From assembly GCF_000423045.1 (NCBI RefSeq), contig NZ_KE383972.1:515670-579669 (forward strand): a stretch of DNA of 64,000 nucleotides, in the 5' to 3' direction. This DNA is from Christiangramia portivictoriae DSM 23547. Lineage in GTDB: Bacteria > Bacteroidota > Bacteroidia > Flavobacteriales > Flavobacteriaceae. A program made the position numbers and the translations under genes. The notes below the pieces were generated by a model that searched no databases, was not told the origin of the DNA, and saw only the letters and a list, made by a program, of their open reading frames with translations. Below, piece by piece: positions 8,161 to 15,059 of the stretch; within the stretch, counting starts at the first letter, position 1, and every line of letters starts with the position of its first letter.

Positions 8161-9708
8161 ATGACGATAAAGATTCTTTGGGTCGATGATGAAATTGACC
8201 TTTTAAAACCACATATATTATTTCTTCAGAAGAAAAACTACGAGGTACAAACCTGTAAAAGTGGAACTGAAGCGCTGGAACTGATCGAAGAGGAAAATTT
8301 TGACATTATTTTCCTGGACGAAAATATGCCTGGTCTTACCGGTTTGGAAACCCTGGCTGAAATCAAAGAGCGCCGGGAAACGGTTCCAGTGGTAATGATC
8401 ACTAAAAGTGAAGAGGAATATATAATGGAAGAAGCGATAGGCTCAAAGATCGCAGATTATCTAATCAAGCCGGTTAATCCTAATCAGATCTTGCTGAGTT
8501 TAAAGAAAAATCTGGATCACTCCCGACTCATTTCTGAAAAAACTACATCTAACTACCAGCAGGAATTTCGAAAAATAGCCATGGAATTATCTCAGGTGAA
8601 CTCTTATGAGGAATGGGTTGATCTATATCAGAAATTGATCTACTGGGAAATTCAGTTAGAAGAAATAGAAGACTCAGGTATGTTCGAAATCTTGGAATCT
8701 CAGAAACAGGAAGCAAACAACCAGTTCTTTAAGTTTATTTCAAGGAACTATGAAGATTGGTTTCAACAGGGAGGTGAGCCTCCAGTGATGTCTCATACTT
8801 TATTTCAGAAAAAAATACTGCCGGAAATCAAATCTGGAGAACCAACATTACTAGTGGTCGTCGATAATTTAAGATATGACCAATGGAAATCTCTGGAGCC
8901 AATTGTTACCACGCATTACAAGAAAGAAAAGGAAGATGCCTACTTCAGTATTTTACCAACCGCAACTCAATATGCACGAAACGCTATTTTCTCCGGAATG
9001 ATGCCAAGTGAGATGGAAAAGCTATTTCCAGAATATTGGAAGAACGATACTGAAGAAGGAGGTAAAAATTTACACGAAGCTGATTTCTTAAGAGAGCAAT
9101 TAAAACGTTTAGGAAAAGATCTCAGATATGAGTATCACAAGATCACCAGTTTAAAGGCAGGAAGAAAACTGGCAGATAATTTCAAAAGTCAGAAATCCAA
9201 CGATCTTACGGTAGTTGTTTACAATTTTGTGGATATGCTCTCTCATTCTAAGACCGAAATGGAGGTGATCAAGGAGCTTGCTTCTAATGACAAGTCCTAT
9301 CGCAGTCTAACTCAAAGCTGGTTTAAGAATTCACCCTTGCTGGATATTATCCAAAAAGCACAGCAACAAGGTTTTAAATTGATCATTACCACAGATCATG
9401 GAACGATAAATGTGAAGAATCCTTCAAAGGTCATTGGTGATAAGAATACAAGTTTGAACCTAAGATACAAAACAGGCAGGAGTCTGACTTACGAGAACAA
9501 GGAAGTGTTTGCTATAGAGAACCCAAAATCAGTTCATCTACCAACCATTAATATGAGTAGCTCTTATATATTCGCCAAGGAAGATCTGTTCTTTGCATAT
9601 CCTAATAATTTCAATCATTATGTAAGCTATTATAAGAATACATATCAGCATGGAGGAATTTCGTTAGAAGAAGTTGTAATCCCGTTTGTAGTCTTAAATC
9701 CAAAATAA
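8161..9708 (+). CDS. porX: PorX-type response regulator with PglZ phosphodiesterase domain
   Basis: A 515-residue protein. Residues 1-120 form a receiver domain: acidic pair in VDDE, phosphoacceptor Asp in FLDENMPG (about 53), conserved Thr/Lys in MITK. A helical linker follows. From about 200 comes a PglZ/alkaline-phosphatase-superfamily domain with metal-site residues in VVVDNLRYDQW, the TATQYARN nucleophile region, ITTDHGT and the late QHGGISLEE. By family knowledge PorX controls type IX secretion with histidine kinase PorY and sigma factor SigP, and hydrolyses cyclic or linear oligonucleotides. No PorY or T9SS structural gene is nearby. Divergent from the HD-domain gene. Confidence 0.92.
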   Translation: MTIKILWVDDEIDLLKPHILFLQKKNYEVQTCKSGTEALELIEEENFDIIFLDENMPGLTGLETLAEIKERRETVPVVMITKSEEEYIMEEAIGSKIADYLIKPVNPNQILLSLKKNLDHSRLISEKTTSNYQQEFRKIAMELSQVNSYEEWVDLYQKLIYWEIQLEEIEDSGMFEILESQKQEANNQFFKFISRNYEDWFQQGGEPPVMSHTLFQKKILPEIKSGEPTLLVVVDNLRYDQWKSLEPIVTTHYKKEKEDAYFSILPTATQYARNAIFSGMMPSEMEKLFPEYWKNDTEEGGKNLHEADFLREQLKRLGKDLRYEYHKITSLKAGRKLADNFKSQKSNDLTVVVYNFVDMLSHSKTEMEVIKELASNDKSYRSLTQSWFKNSPLLDIIQKAQQQGFKLIITTDHGTINVKNPSKVIGDKNTSLNLRYKTGRSLTYENKEVFAIENPKSVHLPTINMSSSYIFAKEDLFFAYPNNFNHYVSYYKNTYQHGGISLEEVVIPFVVLNPK

Positions 9709-9837
9709 TCGATAAACGGCATTTATATAGGTTGAAATACATGCTTCTTCATTGTACTTATTTGAATATCAAAAACATACGGCGGTATAACCTTTTTTTA
9801 TATATCTTTATCATCCCAAATCTGACATTTTGAATTT

Positions 9838-10242
9838 ATGGAGTTAACCTACGAACTTCACGAACTGGATCGAGCGGTAGAACACATTCTACAGAACACA
9901 AAGAGTAGAACACTACTTTTCTACGGCGAGATGGGTGCAGGCAAGACGACTCTTATAAAAGAGTTAGCAAGAGCACTTGGCGTCCAGGACGCCGTTTCCA
10001 GTCCTACGTTTTCATTAGTTAACCATTACGAGTCAGATCAGGGTGCGGTATATCATTTCGATTTTTATAGAATTGAATCTGATATTGAAGCATTAGATAT
10101 AGGATTTGAAGATTATCTTGATTCTGGAGACTGGAATTTCATAGAATGGCCTCAAAAAGTAGGGAAACTACTTAGCGAAGACCATCAAAAAGTGCATATT
10201 CGGGTAGCTTCGGAAAATTCAAGAGTGTTAAACTTAAGTTAA
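9838..10242 (+). CDS. tsaE: tRNA threonylcarbamoyladenosine biosynthesis ATPase TsaE
   Basis: A 134-residue P-loop ATPase, slightly short of the usual 140-160. Walker A is GEMGAGKTT near residue 29; the family-specific SSPTFSLVNHY and HFDFYRIE segments and the FIEWPQKVG Walker B-like motif follow. It works with TsaB and TsaD to attach threonylcarbamoyl to A37 of tRNAs reading ANN codons. It is transcribed alone: 278 bases without a long gene separate it from the next gene. Confidence 0.95.
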   Translation: MELTYELHELDRAVEHILQNTKSRTLLFYGEMGAGKTTLIKELARALGVQDAVSSPTFSLVNHYESDQGAVYHFDFYRIESDIEALDIGFEDYLDSGDWNFIEWPQKVGKLLSEDHQKVHIRVASENSRVLNLS

Positions 10243-10394
10243 CGAAATCAAAAAAAGTGAAATTCGCTGCTAAAAAAAGTTTGTAAGAATATTATTACTT
10301 TTAGAGATATTTTATAAACCTGATTTAATAATTTATATTCGTTAAACGATTTATAAACAGATTTAAACTAACATATTTAAAGTTTTAAAAGCGA

Positions 10395-10435
10395 TTTTTC
10401 AGGTATTTTATGCCCTGAAAAAGGGCGCAAAGGTA
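10395..10435 (-). promoter_or_regulatory. Inverted repeat next to a leftward promoter-like box
   Basis: TTTTTCAGG (10395-10403) and CCTGAAAAA (10414-10422) form a perfect 9-bp inverted repeat with a 10-base loop. Immediately upstream on the minus strand is TACCTTTG (10428-10435), a perfect TAnnTTTG box. A transcript starting there would begin with this hairpin and run through the AT-rich region 10243-10420, antisense to the end of tsaE. No coding sequence is evident on either strand of 10243-10470. Confidence 0.4.
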
Positions 10436-10472
10436 CGATTAATGTTTTAAACCACAGGATTTTAAGTTGTTC

Positions 10473-10480
10473 TATGTTTG
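10473..10480 (+). promoter_or_regulatory. -7 box of the micropeptide gene
   Basis: TATGTTTG matches TAnnTTTG, about 41 bases before the ATG at 10522. The upstream in-frame ATG at 10474 lies inside this box and is therefore not a credible start. Confidence 0.55.
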
Positions 10481-10521
10481 TCTCAGAACAAAACGAAACA
10501 ACCATATTAAAATCTTATATT

Positions 10522-10668
10522 ATGAAACTTAAAGCAGTACTTTTCGCAGCAGCAATATTTGGAGCAGGATTTTTTGTAACTTCAACTACAAATGAAAACG
10601 ACACCAAGAATGAAATTCAAAAACAAGCTGTCGACAGAAGGCTCATCAGGGTTCCTACTAACGGGTAG
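10522..10668 (+). CDS. Putative exported 48-residue peptide
   Basis: Starts MKLKAVLFAAAIFGAGFF, a clean signal-peptide-like segment (basic start, 12-15 hydrophobic residues), followed by a polar tail ending in DRRLIRVPTNG. A cleavage site around TSTTNE is possible. I do not recognise the family. The start was set at 10522 because the longer reading frame begins within the promoter box. Its last 59-77 bases overlap, in another frame, the start of the four-TM protein downstream. It may be a secreted or processed peptide, but function is unknown. A leader peptide that only sets translation of the next gene is the main alternative. Confidence 0.6.
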   Translation: MKLKAVLFAAAIFGAGFFVTSTTNENDTKNEIQKQAVDRRLIRVPTNG

Positions 10669-11209
10669 TATTATCGCAATATTTATTGCTTTTACACCAT
10701 ACTTGTTTTATATATATGAAATTTTCCCAAACGGGCCCGTTTGGGAAACTTCTTTTTTTACATATGAGTCTAAATATTATCTAGATGTTTTAACTGCCGC
10801 TTGGACTTATACTAGCAAGCTGGTCCCTCTCTCCTTGCTTTTGATATGGTTCTTTACCTGCAAACATTGGTGGTATCATGTGATTTTGGTACCTCTAATA
10901 ATGTATACCTATCAGCTTCTATCAGTATTTTATGAAGATGTTTATCTAGATGTAATTGCAATGGACAGTGGTGACTTAGTGTTCATGGCTCCATTCTTCA
11001 TCATTATTCTATCAATTGTATATCTAGTACGTATAAAAATTTTCGATAGAATTTATGGATTGGATCTCTCAGAATTAGATGAAACTGAAGTTTCTGTATT
11101 TTCCAATATTTCGGATAAAGACCGAAAAGAATTAAAAGAGTTCCAGGAATATGATGAACACCTGGAACACTCCAATGTACTTGTTGAAGACTACTACCGT
11201 AAACTTTAG
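10592..11209 (+). CDS. Four-helix integral membrane protein of unknown function
   Basis: A protein of 205 residues (or 199 from the second ATG at 10610). Hydrophobic segments lie about residues 20-43, 72-90, 93-115 and 128-147; then comes a cytosolic-looking acidic tail (LDLSELDETEVSVF to the end). No enzymatic motif is visible and I do not recognise the family. Its start lies within the preceding micropeptide gene in a different frame, so both are probably translated from one message. Followed 55 bases later by alanine dehydrogenase. The pairing with an exported peptide makes a partner, receptor or protease-adaptor role conceivable, but that is speculation. Confidence 0.75.
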   Translation: MKTTPRMKFKNKLSTEGSSGFLLTGSIIAIFIAFTPYLFYIYEIFPNGPVWETSFFTYESKYYLDVLTAAWTYTSKLVPLSLLLIWFFTCKHWWYHVILVPLIMYTYQLLSVFYEDVYLDVIAMDSGDLVFMAPFFIIILSIVYLVRIKIFDRIYGLDLSELDETEVSVFSNISDKDRKELKEFQEYDEHLEHSNVLVEDYYRKL

Positions 11210-11264
11210 TTTATATTTTCCAATTCCATATTAAGTTGTAATTTAACTGCTTTAACCAATCACT

Positions 11265-12467
11265 ATGGGCAAACAGCAGGTTTCACCTTTTACTAAAGAA
11301 CAACTAATACCACAGGAAGAAACTCTTGAAATCTACAAGAAAAAAGGTGAGTTATTCATAGGCATCCCGAAGGAAACCGCATACCAGGAAAAAAGGATAT
11401 GTTTAAGTCCAGATGCGGTTGCTGCCATCACCGCACATGGCCATCGAGTGATGATAGAATCTGGCGCTGGGAAATGGGCCCGGTTTAGTGATAAGGATTA
11501 TTCAGATGCCGGGGCAGAAATCACCAAAGACACTCGAAAGGTATTCTCCTGCCCTACTATATTAAAAATCGAACCGCCATCTCTGGAGGAACTCGAGAGT
11601 ATTAATCCGCAAACAACAATTATTTCTGCCCTCCAGATTAAAACCCAATGCAAAGAATATTTTCAGAAGCTGGCAGAGAAAAGAATTACCGCTCTTGGCT
11701 TTGAATTTATACGGGATGACGATGGCTCCTATCCAATTGTAAGAGCCTTAAGCGAGATTGCCGGAACAGCCTCTGTACTTATAGCATCAGAGATCATGAG
11801 TAATCATGCAGATGGAAACGGACTCATGTTTGGAAATATTAGCGGGGTTCCACCCGTAGAGGTGGTCATCATAGGCGCGGGCACCGTAGGTGAATTTGCA
11901 ACCAGATCTGCTATTGGTTTAGGAGCCGGTGTTAAGGTCTTTGATTCTTCGCTAACAAAACTCCGAAATATTCAGGCAAATCTTAGCAATACATTCTATA
12001 CCAGTACCATCCAACCAAAAAATTTATCAAAAGCTCTCAAACGTGCAGATGTTGTGATTGGTGCTGTTCGAGGCAAAGATCGCAGTCCGGTGTTAATTAC
12101 CGAGAATATGGTGCAAAGCATGAAAAGAGGAGCAGTCATCATTGATGTAAGCATCGATATGGGTGGTTGTGTAGAAACCAGCGAAATCACCAGTCACGAT
12201 GAACCTATTTTTACCAAGCATAATGTAATTCATTATTGCGTTCCCAATATTCCTTCCAGGTATGCCAGAACCAGTTCTCTCTCAATTAGTAATATTTTCA
12301 CTCCTTATTTACTACACATTGGTGAAGAAGGCGGACTGGAAAATACATTAAGATTTGATCGTGGTTTACGCAATGGTTTGTACTTTTACCACGGAATTTT
12401 GACCAACAAATCGATAGCAGAATGGTTCAATCTTTCCTACCGTGATATAAATCTTCTGATTTTTTAA
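11265..12467 (+). CDS. ald: Alanine dehydrogenase
   Basis: A 400-residue NAD-dependent enzyme of the alanine dehydrogenase/transhydrogenase family, interconverting L-alanine and pyruvate with ammonia. The N-terminal substrate domain has IGIPKETAYQEKRICLSP (the conserved Arg and the Lys that binds substrate), and the central Rossmann fold has VVIIGAGTVGEFATRSA, then KVFDSS. The catalytic histidine region differs somewhat from Bacillus Ald, as is common in Bacteroidota copies. ATG has 4 bases to the end of CACT and no better start. The DUF4258 gene begins 4 bases after its stop, so they share an operon. Confidence 0.9.
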   Translation: MGKQQVSPFTKEQLIPQEETLEIYKKKGELFIGIPKETAYQEKRICLSPDAVAAITAHGHRVMIESGAGKWARFSDKDYSDAGAEITKDTRKVFSCPTILKIEPPSLEELESINPQTTIISALQIKTQCKEYFQKLAEKRITALGFEFIRDDDGSYPIVRALSEIAGTASVLIASEIMSNHADGNGLMFGNISGVPPVEVVIIGAGTVGEFATRSAIGLGAGVKVFDSSLTKLRNIQANLSNTFYTSTIQPKNLSKALKRADVVIGAVRGKDRSPVLITENMVQSMKRGAVIIDVSIDMGGCVETSEITSHDEPIFTKHNVIHYCVPNIPSRYARTSSLSISNIFTPYLLHIGEEGGLENTLRFDRGLRNGLYFYHGILTNKSIAEWFNLSYRDINLLIF

Positions 12468-12470
12468 TTA

Positions 12471-12851
12471 ATGAAACTGATACATCGCTTTGGCTATTTT
12501 GGCATCGGACTATTCTTCGGAATTGTGCTTTTAATTTTCTTTCTAGGTGGCAAGAATGCATCCTGCGATTATTCTCCGAATGCCCGTGTACTCAAAAACA
12601 TAAAGATCAAAGAAAGAAAATGGTCTCAAGAATCTTTAAGTTTCTTCCAGGATCAAAAAATAGATACTTCCTACATTTCTGAAGTACTGGAAAAAGGCGA
12701 TGTTGACTTCAACTTAAGTGATACCGACGCGAAACCATGTAATGTTTATTTTGTTACCGGAACTCGTGAAACCCAAGAATTAGAATTCAGAATCCAGAAT
12801 TGCGATAGTATTGCTACGATTCAGAAAGTAAAAATTAGAACGGTCGAATAA
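12471..12851 (+). CDS. DUF4258 domain membrane-anchored protein
   Basis: A 126-residue protein with one N-terminal membrane segment (about residues 8-27) and a soluble domain with two cysteines (CDY near 32, PCNVYF near 89) and a third in QNCDS. The RVLKNIKIKERKWS segment is typical of the flavobacterial DUF4258-type proteins found after alanine dehydrogenase. Function unknown. The stop codon lies inside the loop-side of the terminator hairpin at 12839-12862. Confidence 0.75.
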   Translation: MKLIHRFGYFGIGLFFGIVLLIFFLGGKNASCDYSPNARVLKNIKIKERKWSQESLSFFQDQKIDTSYISEVLEKGDVDFNLSDTDAKPCNVYFVTGTRETQELEFRIQNCDSIATIQKVKIRTVE

Positions 12852-12864
12852 ATTCGACCGTTTT
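12839..12864. terminator. Bidirectional terminator between DUF4258 gene and bcp
   Basis: AACGGTCGAA (12839-12848) pairs perfectly with TTCGACCGTT (12853-12862), a 10-bp stem with a 4-base loop, flanked by short T runs on both strands. The genes on either side converge on it and the rightward stop codon sits in the loop. Confidence 0.9.
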
Positions 12865-12869
12865 ATAAA

Positions 12870-13322
12870 CTATTCCATGATTTGCTCTGCGTGAGCCTTG
12901 GTTTTCACCTTTTCTATCACCTCTTCAATTATTCCATTTTCATCAATAATAAAGGTAGTACGGTGAATACCTTCATATTCCTTTCCCATAAATTTTTTGG
13001 GTCCCCAAACTCCGTAAGCCTGGATTACTTTTTTATCCTCATCGGCCAATAAAGGATATTTAAATTCATACTTGTTTCTGAAGTTTTGCTGCCTTTTTTT
13101 GGAATCGGCACTAACACCCAGAATATCATAGCCTTTAGCACTCATCGCTTCATAGTTGTCACTTAGATTGCAGGCTTCTGCAGTACAACCAGGCGTACTA
13201 GCCTTCGGGTAAAAAAATAAAACAAGCTTTTTACCTTTATAATCACTTAATGCGATGTTATTACCATCCTGATCTTCAGCTTTAAAATCGGGTGCCTTGT
13301 CCCCGGCCTTTAATGTTGTCAT
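12870..13322 (-). CDS. bcp: Thioredoxin-dependent peroxiredoxin (Bcp/PrxQ)
   Basis: A 150-residue atypical 2-Cys peroxiredoxin. The peroxidatic Cys is in PKASTPGCTAEAC with the resolving Cys five residues later, the PrxQ spacing. It reduces hydroperoxides in the cytosol using thioredoxin. KAPDFKAEDQDG at the start is also typical. Its ATG is only 31 bases from the divergent nth start, so the two promoters must interleave with coding sequence. Confidence 0.95.
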   Translation of the reverse strand: MTTLKAGDKAPDFKAEDQDGNNIALSDYKGKKLVLFFYPKASTPGCTAEACNLSDNYEAMSAKGYDILGVSADSKKRQQNFRNKYEFKYPLLADEDKKVIQAYGVWGPKKFMGKEYEGIHRTTFIIDENGIIEEVIEKVKTKAHAEQIME

Positions 13323-13328
13323 AATTCT

Positions 13329-13336
13329 TACTTTTG
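13329..13336 (+). promoter_or_regulatory. -7 box of nth
   Basis: TACTTTTG matches TAnnTTTG, 17 bases before the nth ATG. It lies in the 31-base divergent gap with bcp, so its -33 region must fall within the bcp coding sequence. Confidence 0.5.
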
Positions 13337-13353
13337 CTTAAAAATAATGCTTT

Positions 13354-14013
13354 ATGACCAAAAAGGAAAAGGTTCAGTTTGTTATTGATACGCTGAATGA
13401 AATTTATCCTGAAATTCCAATTCCTCTGGATCACAAAGATCCCTACACCTTATTGATCGCTGTTTTGCTTTCAGCACAAAGTACAGATGTAAAGGTGAAT
13501 CAAATCACACCTTTGCTATTTGAAATCGCAGATACACCTGAAAAAATGGTAAAATTAAGCGTCGAAGAGATTCGGGAGATCATTAAACCTGTTGGGCTGT
13601 CGCCCATGAAGTCTAAAGGAATTCATGGACTTTCCCAGATACTTCTCGATAAGTACGATGGACAGGTCCCAAAGAGCATTGAAGCCTTGGAAGAACTTCC
13701 GGCAGTTGGTCACAAAACCGCCAGTGTGGTAGTTGCTCAGGCATTTAATATACCTGCATTCCCTGTGGATACCCATATTCACCGACTCATGTATCGCTGG
13801 AATTTAACCAATGGGAAGAATGTGGTACAGACTGAAAAAGATGCAAAAAGACTATTCCCGGAAGATCTCTGGAACCGCCTTCATTTGCAAATTATCTGGT
13901 ATGGCAGGCAATATTCACCGGCACGTGGCTGGAACCTGGATAAAGATATCATTACCAAAACTATAGGAAGAAAAAGCGTCATAGCCGAATACAACAAAAA
14001 GGCAAAAAAATAA
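13354..14013 (+). CDS. nth: Endonuclease III lacking the iron-sulfur cluster
   Basis: A 219-residue HhH-GPD DNA glycosylase/AP lyase that removes oxidised pyrimidines. The helix-hairpin-helix is LPAVGHKTASVV with the catalytic lysine, and the catalytic aspartate is in PVDTHIHR. LLSAQSTDVKVN matches the substrate-facing helix. The usual C-terminal four-cysteine [4Fe-4S] loop is absent: the whole protein contains no cysteine, and the equivalent segment reads YGRQYSPARGWNLDKD. Otherwise of normal length, so this is a cluster-less variant rather than a truncation. Confidence 0.93.
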   Translation: MTKKEKVQFVIDTLNEIYPEIPIPLDHKDPYTLLIAVLLSAQSTDVKVNQITPLLFEIADTPEKMVKLSVEEIREIIKPVGLSPMKSKGIHGLSQILLDKYDGQVPKSIEALEELPAVGHKTASVVVAQAFNIPAFPVDTHIHRLMYRWNLTNGKNVVQTEKDAKRLFPEDLWNRLHLQIIWYGRQYSPARGWNLDKDIITKTIGRKSVIAEYNKKAKK

Positions 14014-14040
14014 AACCTGCCATTTGATGACAGGTTTCTT
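14013..14040 (+). terminator. Terminator after nth
   Basis: AAACCTG (14013-14019) pairs with CAGGTTT (14031-14037), with a partly paired CAT/ATG inside, then TCTT. It overlaps the nth stop and separates it from the convergent gene ending at 14042. Confidence 0.75.
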
Positions 14041-14041
14041 A

Positions 14042-14194
14042 CTAGTTGAGAAGTGTTTCAAACTTCATGTTTCGATATTCAACGACTTCCAAAGCTTTAG
14101 AATAATTGAGTAAAAACTCTATTGTTTCTTTTGCTGGTTGTGGTTGAACATTTTTTGCTTCTTTCGAAGATTTTTTAAAGTAGAGTTTCCCCAT
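14042..14194 (-). CDS. Conserved-looking 50-residue protein downstream of the sigma factor
   Basis: A 50-residue protein, MGKLYFKKSSKEAKN at the start and NMKFETLLN at the end, predicted soluble, basic at its N-terminus with an amphipathic helix (TIEFLLNYSKALEVVEY). It follows the sigma factor gene by 58 bases on the same strand and shares its message, in the place where an anti-sigma gene might be expected; it has no membrane segment. Its ATG directly abuts the 3' arm of a 9-bp inverted repeat (14195-14231). Codon use and a strong convergent terminator beyond its stop support a real gene. Function unknown. Confidence 0.7.
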   Translation of the reverse strand: MGKLYFKKSSKEAKNVQPQPAKETIEFLLNYSKALEVVEYRNMKFETLLN

Positions 14195-14231
14195 ATGTCG
14201 TTATCTTTTGGTATTTATAGATTAACGACAT
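14195..14231 (-). promoter_or_regulatory. Inverted repeat abutting the start codon of the 50-residue protein
   Basis: ATGTCGTTA (14195-14203) and TAACGACAT (14223-14231) are perfect 9-base inverted repeats with a 19-base loop. In the leftward message the 3' arm ends at the base before the AUG at 14194, so folding would limit initiation. Confidence 0.55.
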
Positions 14232-14252
14232 TCACTTCATATTATTGCGAAA

Positions 14253-14837
14253 TTAGTTCGTTAAGATTAAATTTCGTTTCTCGATTATTTTACGAAGATT
14301 GATCAAAGCATAACGCATTCTACCCAAAGCCGTATTAATGCTTACACCTGTACGGTCTGAAATTTCCTTAAAACTCATGTCCTTGTAAATTCTCATGGTT
14401 AGCACTTCCAATTGATCTTCCGGCAGCTCTTTAATTAGTTCCTGCACATCAGACTCGATCTGTTCTTTTATAATCTGAGTTTCTGCGTTGTGGTTACCAT
14501 CGCTAAGAACTGAGAAAATATTGAAGTCTCCACTATTGTCAAACTTGGGCATTCTCTTGTTTCTTCGGAAATGGTCGATTACAAGATTATGTGCAATTCT
14601 CATCACCCAGGGAAGAAATTTACCTTCTTCGTTATATTTACCGCGCTTCAATGTTCGAATAACTTTTATAAAGGTATCCTGAAAAATATCTTCAGAGATA
14701 TCTTTATCGTAGACCTTTGAATAAATAAAGCTGTAAATTCTTTGTTGATGACGACTAATAAGAGTTCCTAGTGCGTTCTCGTTTCCTTCCAGATAATCAC
14801 GTACAAGTGAGGCATCGGTGACCTTAGTGTTATTCAT
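14253..14837 (-). CDS. ECF-type RNA polymerase sigma factor
   Basis: A 194-residue sigma-70 family protein with region 2 (DYLEGNENALGTLISRHQQRIYSFIY through DIFQDTFIKVI and WVMRIAHNLVIDHFRR) and region 4 (LPEDQLEVLTMRIYKDMSFKEISDRTGVSINTALGRMRYAL). It would direct core RNA polymerase to its own promoter class; the regulon is unknown. No FecR-like or zinc anti-sigma gene is adjacent, only the 50-residue protein. The message has a housekeeping-type promoter at 14936-14968 and about 90 bases of leader that can fold into a long hairpin (14840-14902) ending 2 bases before the start, so translational control seems likely. Confidence 0.92.
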   Translation of the reverse strand: MNNTKVTDASLVRDYLEGNENALGTLISRHQQRIYSFIYSKVYDKDISEDIFQDTFIKVIRTLKRGKYNEEGKFLPWVMRIAHNLVIDHFRRNKRMPKFDNSGDFNIFSVLSDGNHNAETQIIKEQIESDVQELIKELPEDQLEVLTMRIYKDMSFKEISDRTGVSINTALGRMRYALINLRKIIEKRNLILTN

Positions 14838-14839
14838 AC

Positions 14840-14902
14840 CAGTTACTTTAAATTTCAGGAACAGATCCTGAGGTTAGGTTATTTAGAGTTTAAAAGTAAC
14901 TG
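14840..14902 (-). promoter_or_regulatory. Long leader hairpin before the sigma factor start codon
   Basis: CAGTTACTTTAAA (14840-14852) and TTTAAAAGTAACTG (14889-14902) pair over 13 bp with one bulged base, and enclose a 6-bp hairpin TCAGGA/TCCTGA (14855-14860, 14866-14871). In the message the outer 3' arm ends 2 bases before the AUG at 14837, which would hide the initiation region. Confidence 0.6.
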
Positions 14903-14935
14903 TGTTGTATAGGCGTATAAATATTGGTTATGCAC

Positions 14936-14968
14936 CAAATATAGCAACTAAAATTTGAGAAATGCAAA
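14936..14968 (-). promoter_or_regulatory. Promoter of the sigma factor operon
   Basis: Read leftward: TTTG (14965-14968), 21 bases, then TATATTTG (14936-14943). Both elements match the Bacteroidota housekeeping consensus. It predicts a start near 14929 and a leader of about 92 bases. Confidence 0.7.
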
Positions 14969-15033
14969 CAAAAGCTTAATATTTTAACAATACTATAGGC
15001 TTTTCTCAGCTTTCCACTCCGCTTGATAATGAG

Positions 15034-15041
15034 TAACTTTG
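15034..15041 (+). promoter_or_regulatory. -7 box of uvrA
   Basis: TAACTTTG matches TAnnTTTG. The TTG at 15039-15041 that would extend the uvrA frame lies inside it, so the ATG at 15060 is preferred, giving a leader of roughly 12 bases. Confidence 0.6.
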
Positions 15042-15059
15042 CAGCCTTATAAAGAGAGA

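Noticed and set aside
10474-10521. Upstream ATG that would add 16 residues to the micropeptide
   Set aside because: The ATG lies inside the TATGTTTG promoter box and the extension hides the signal-peptide-like start.
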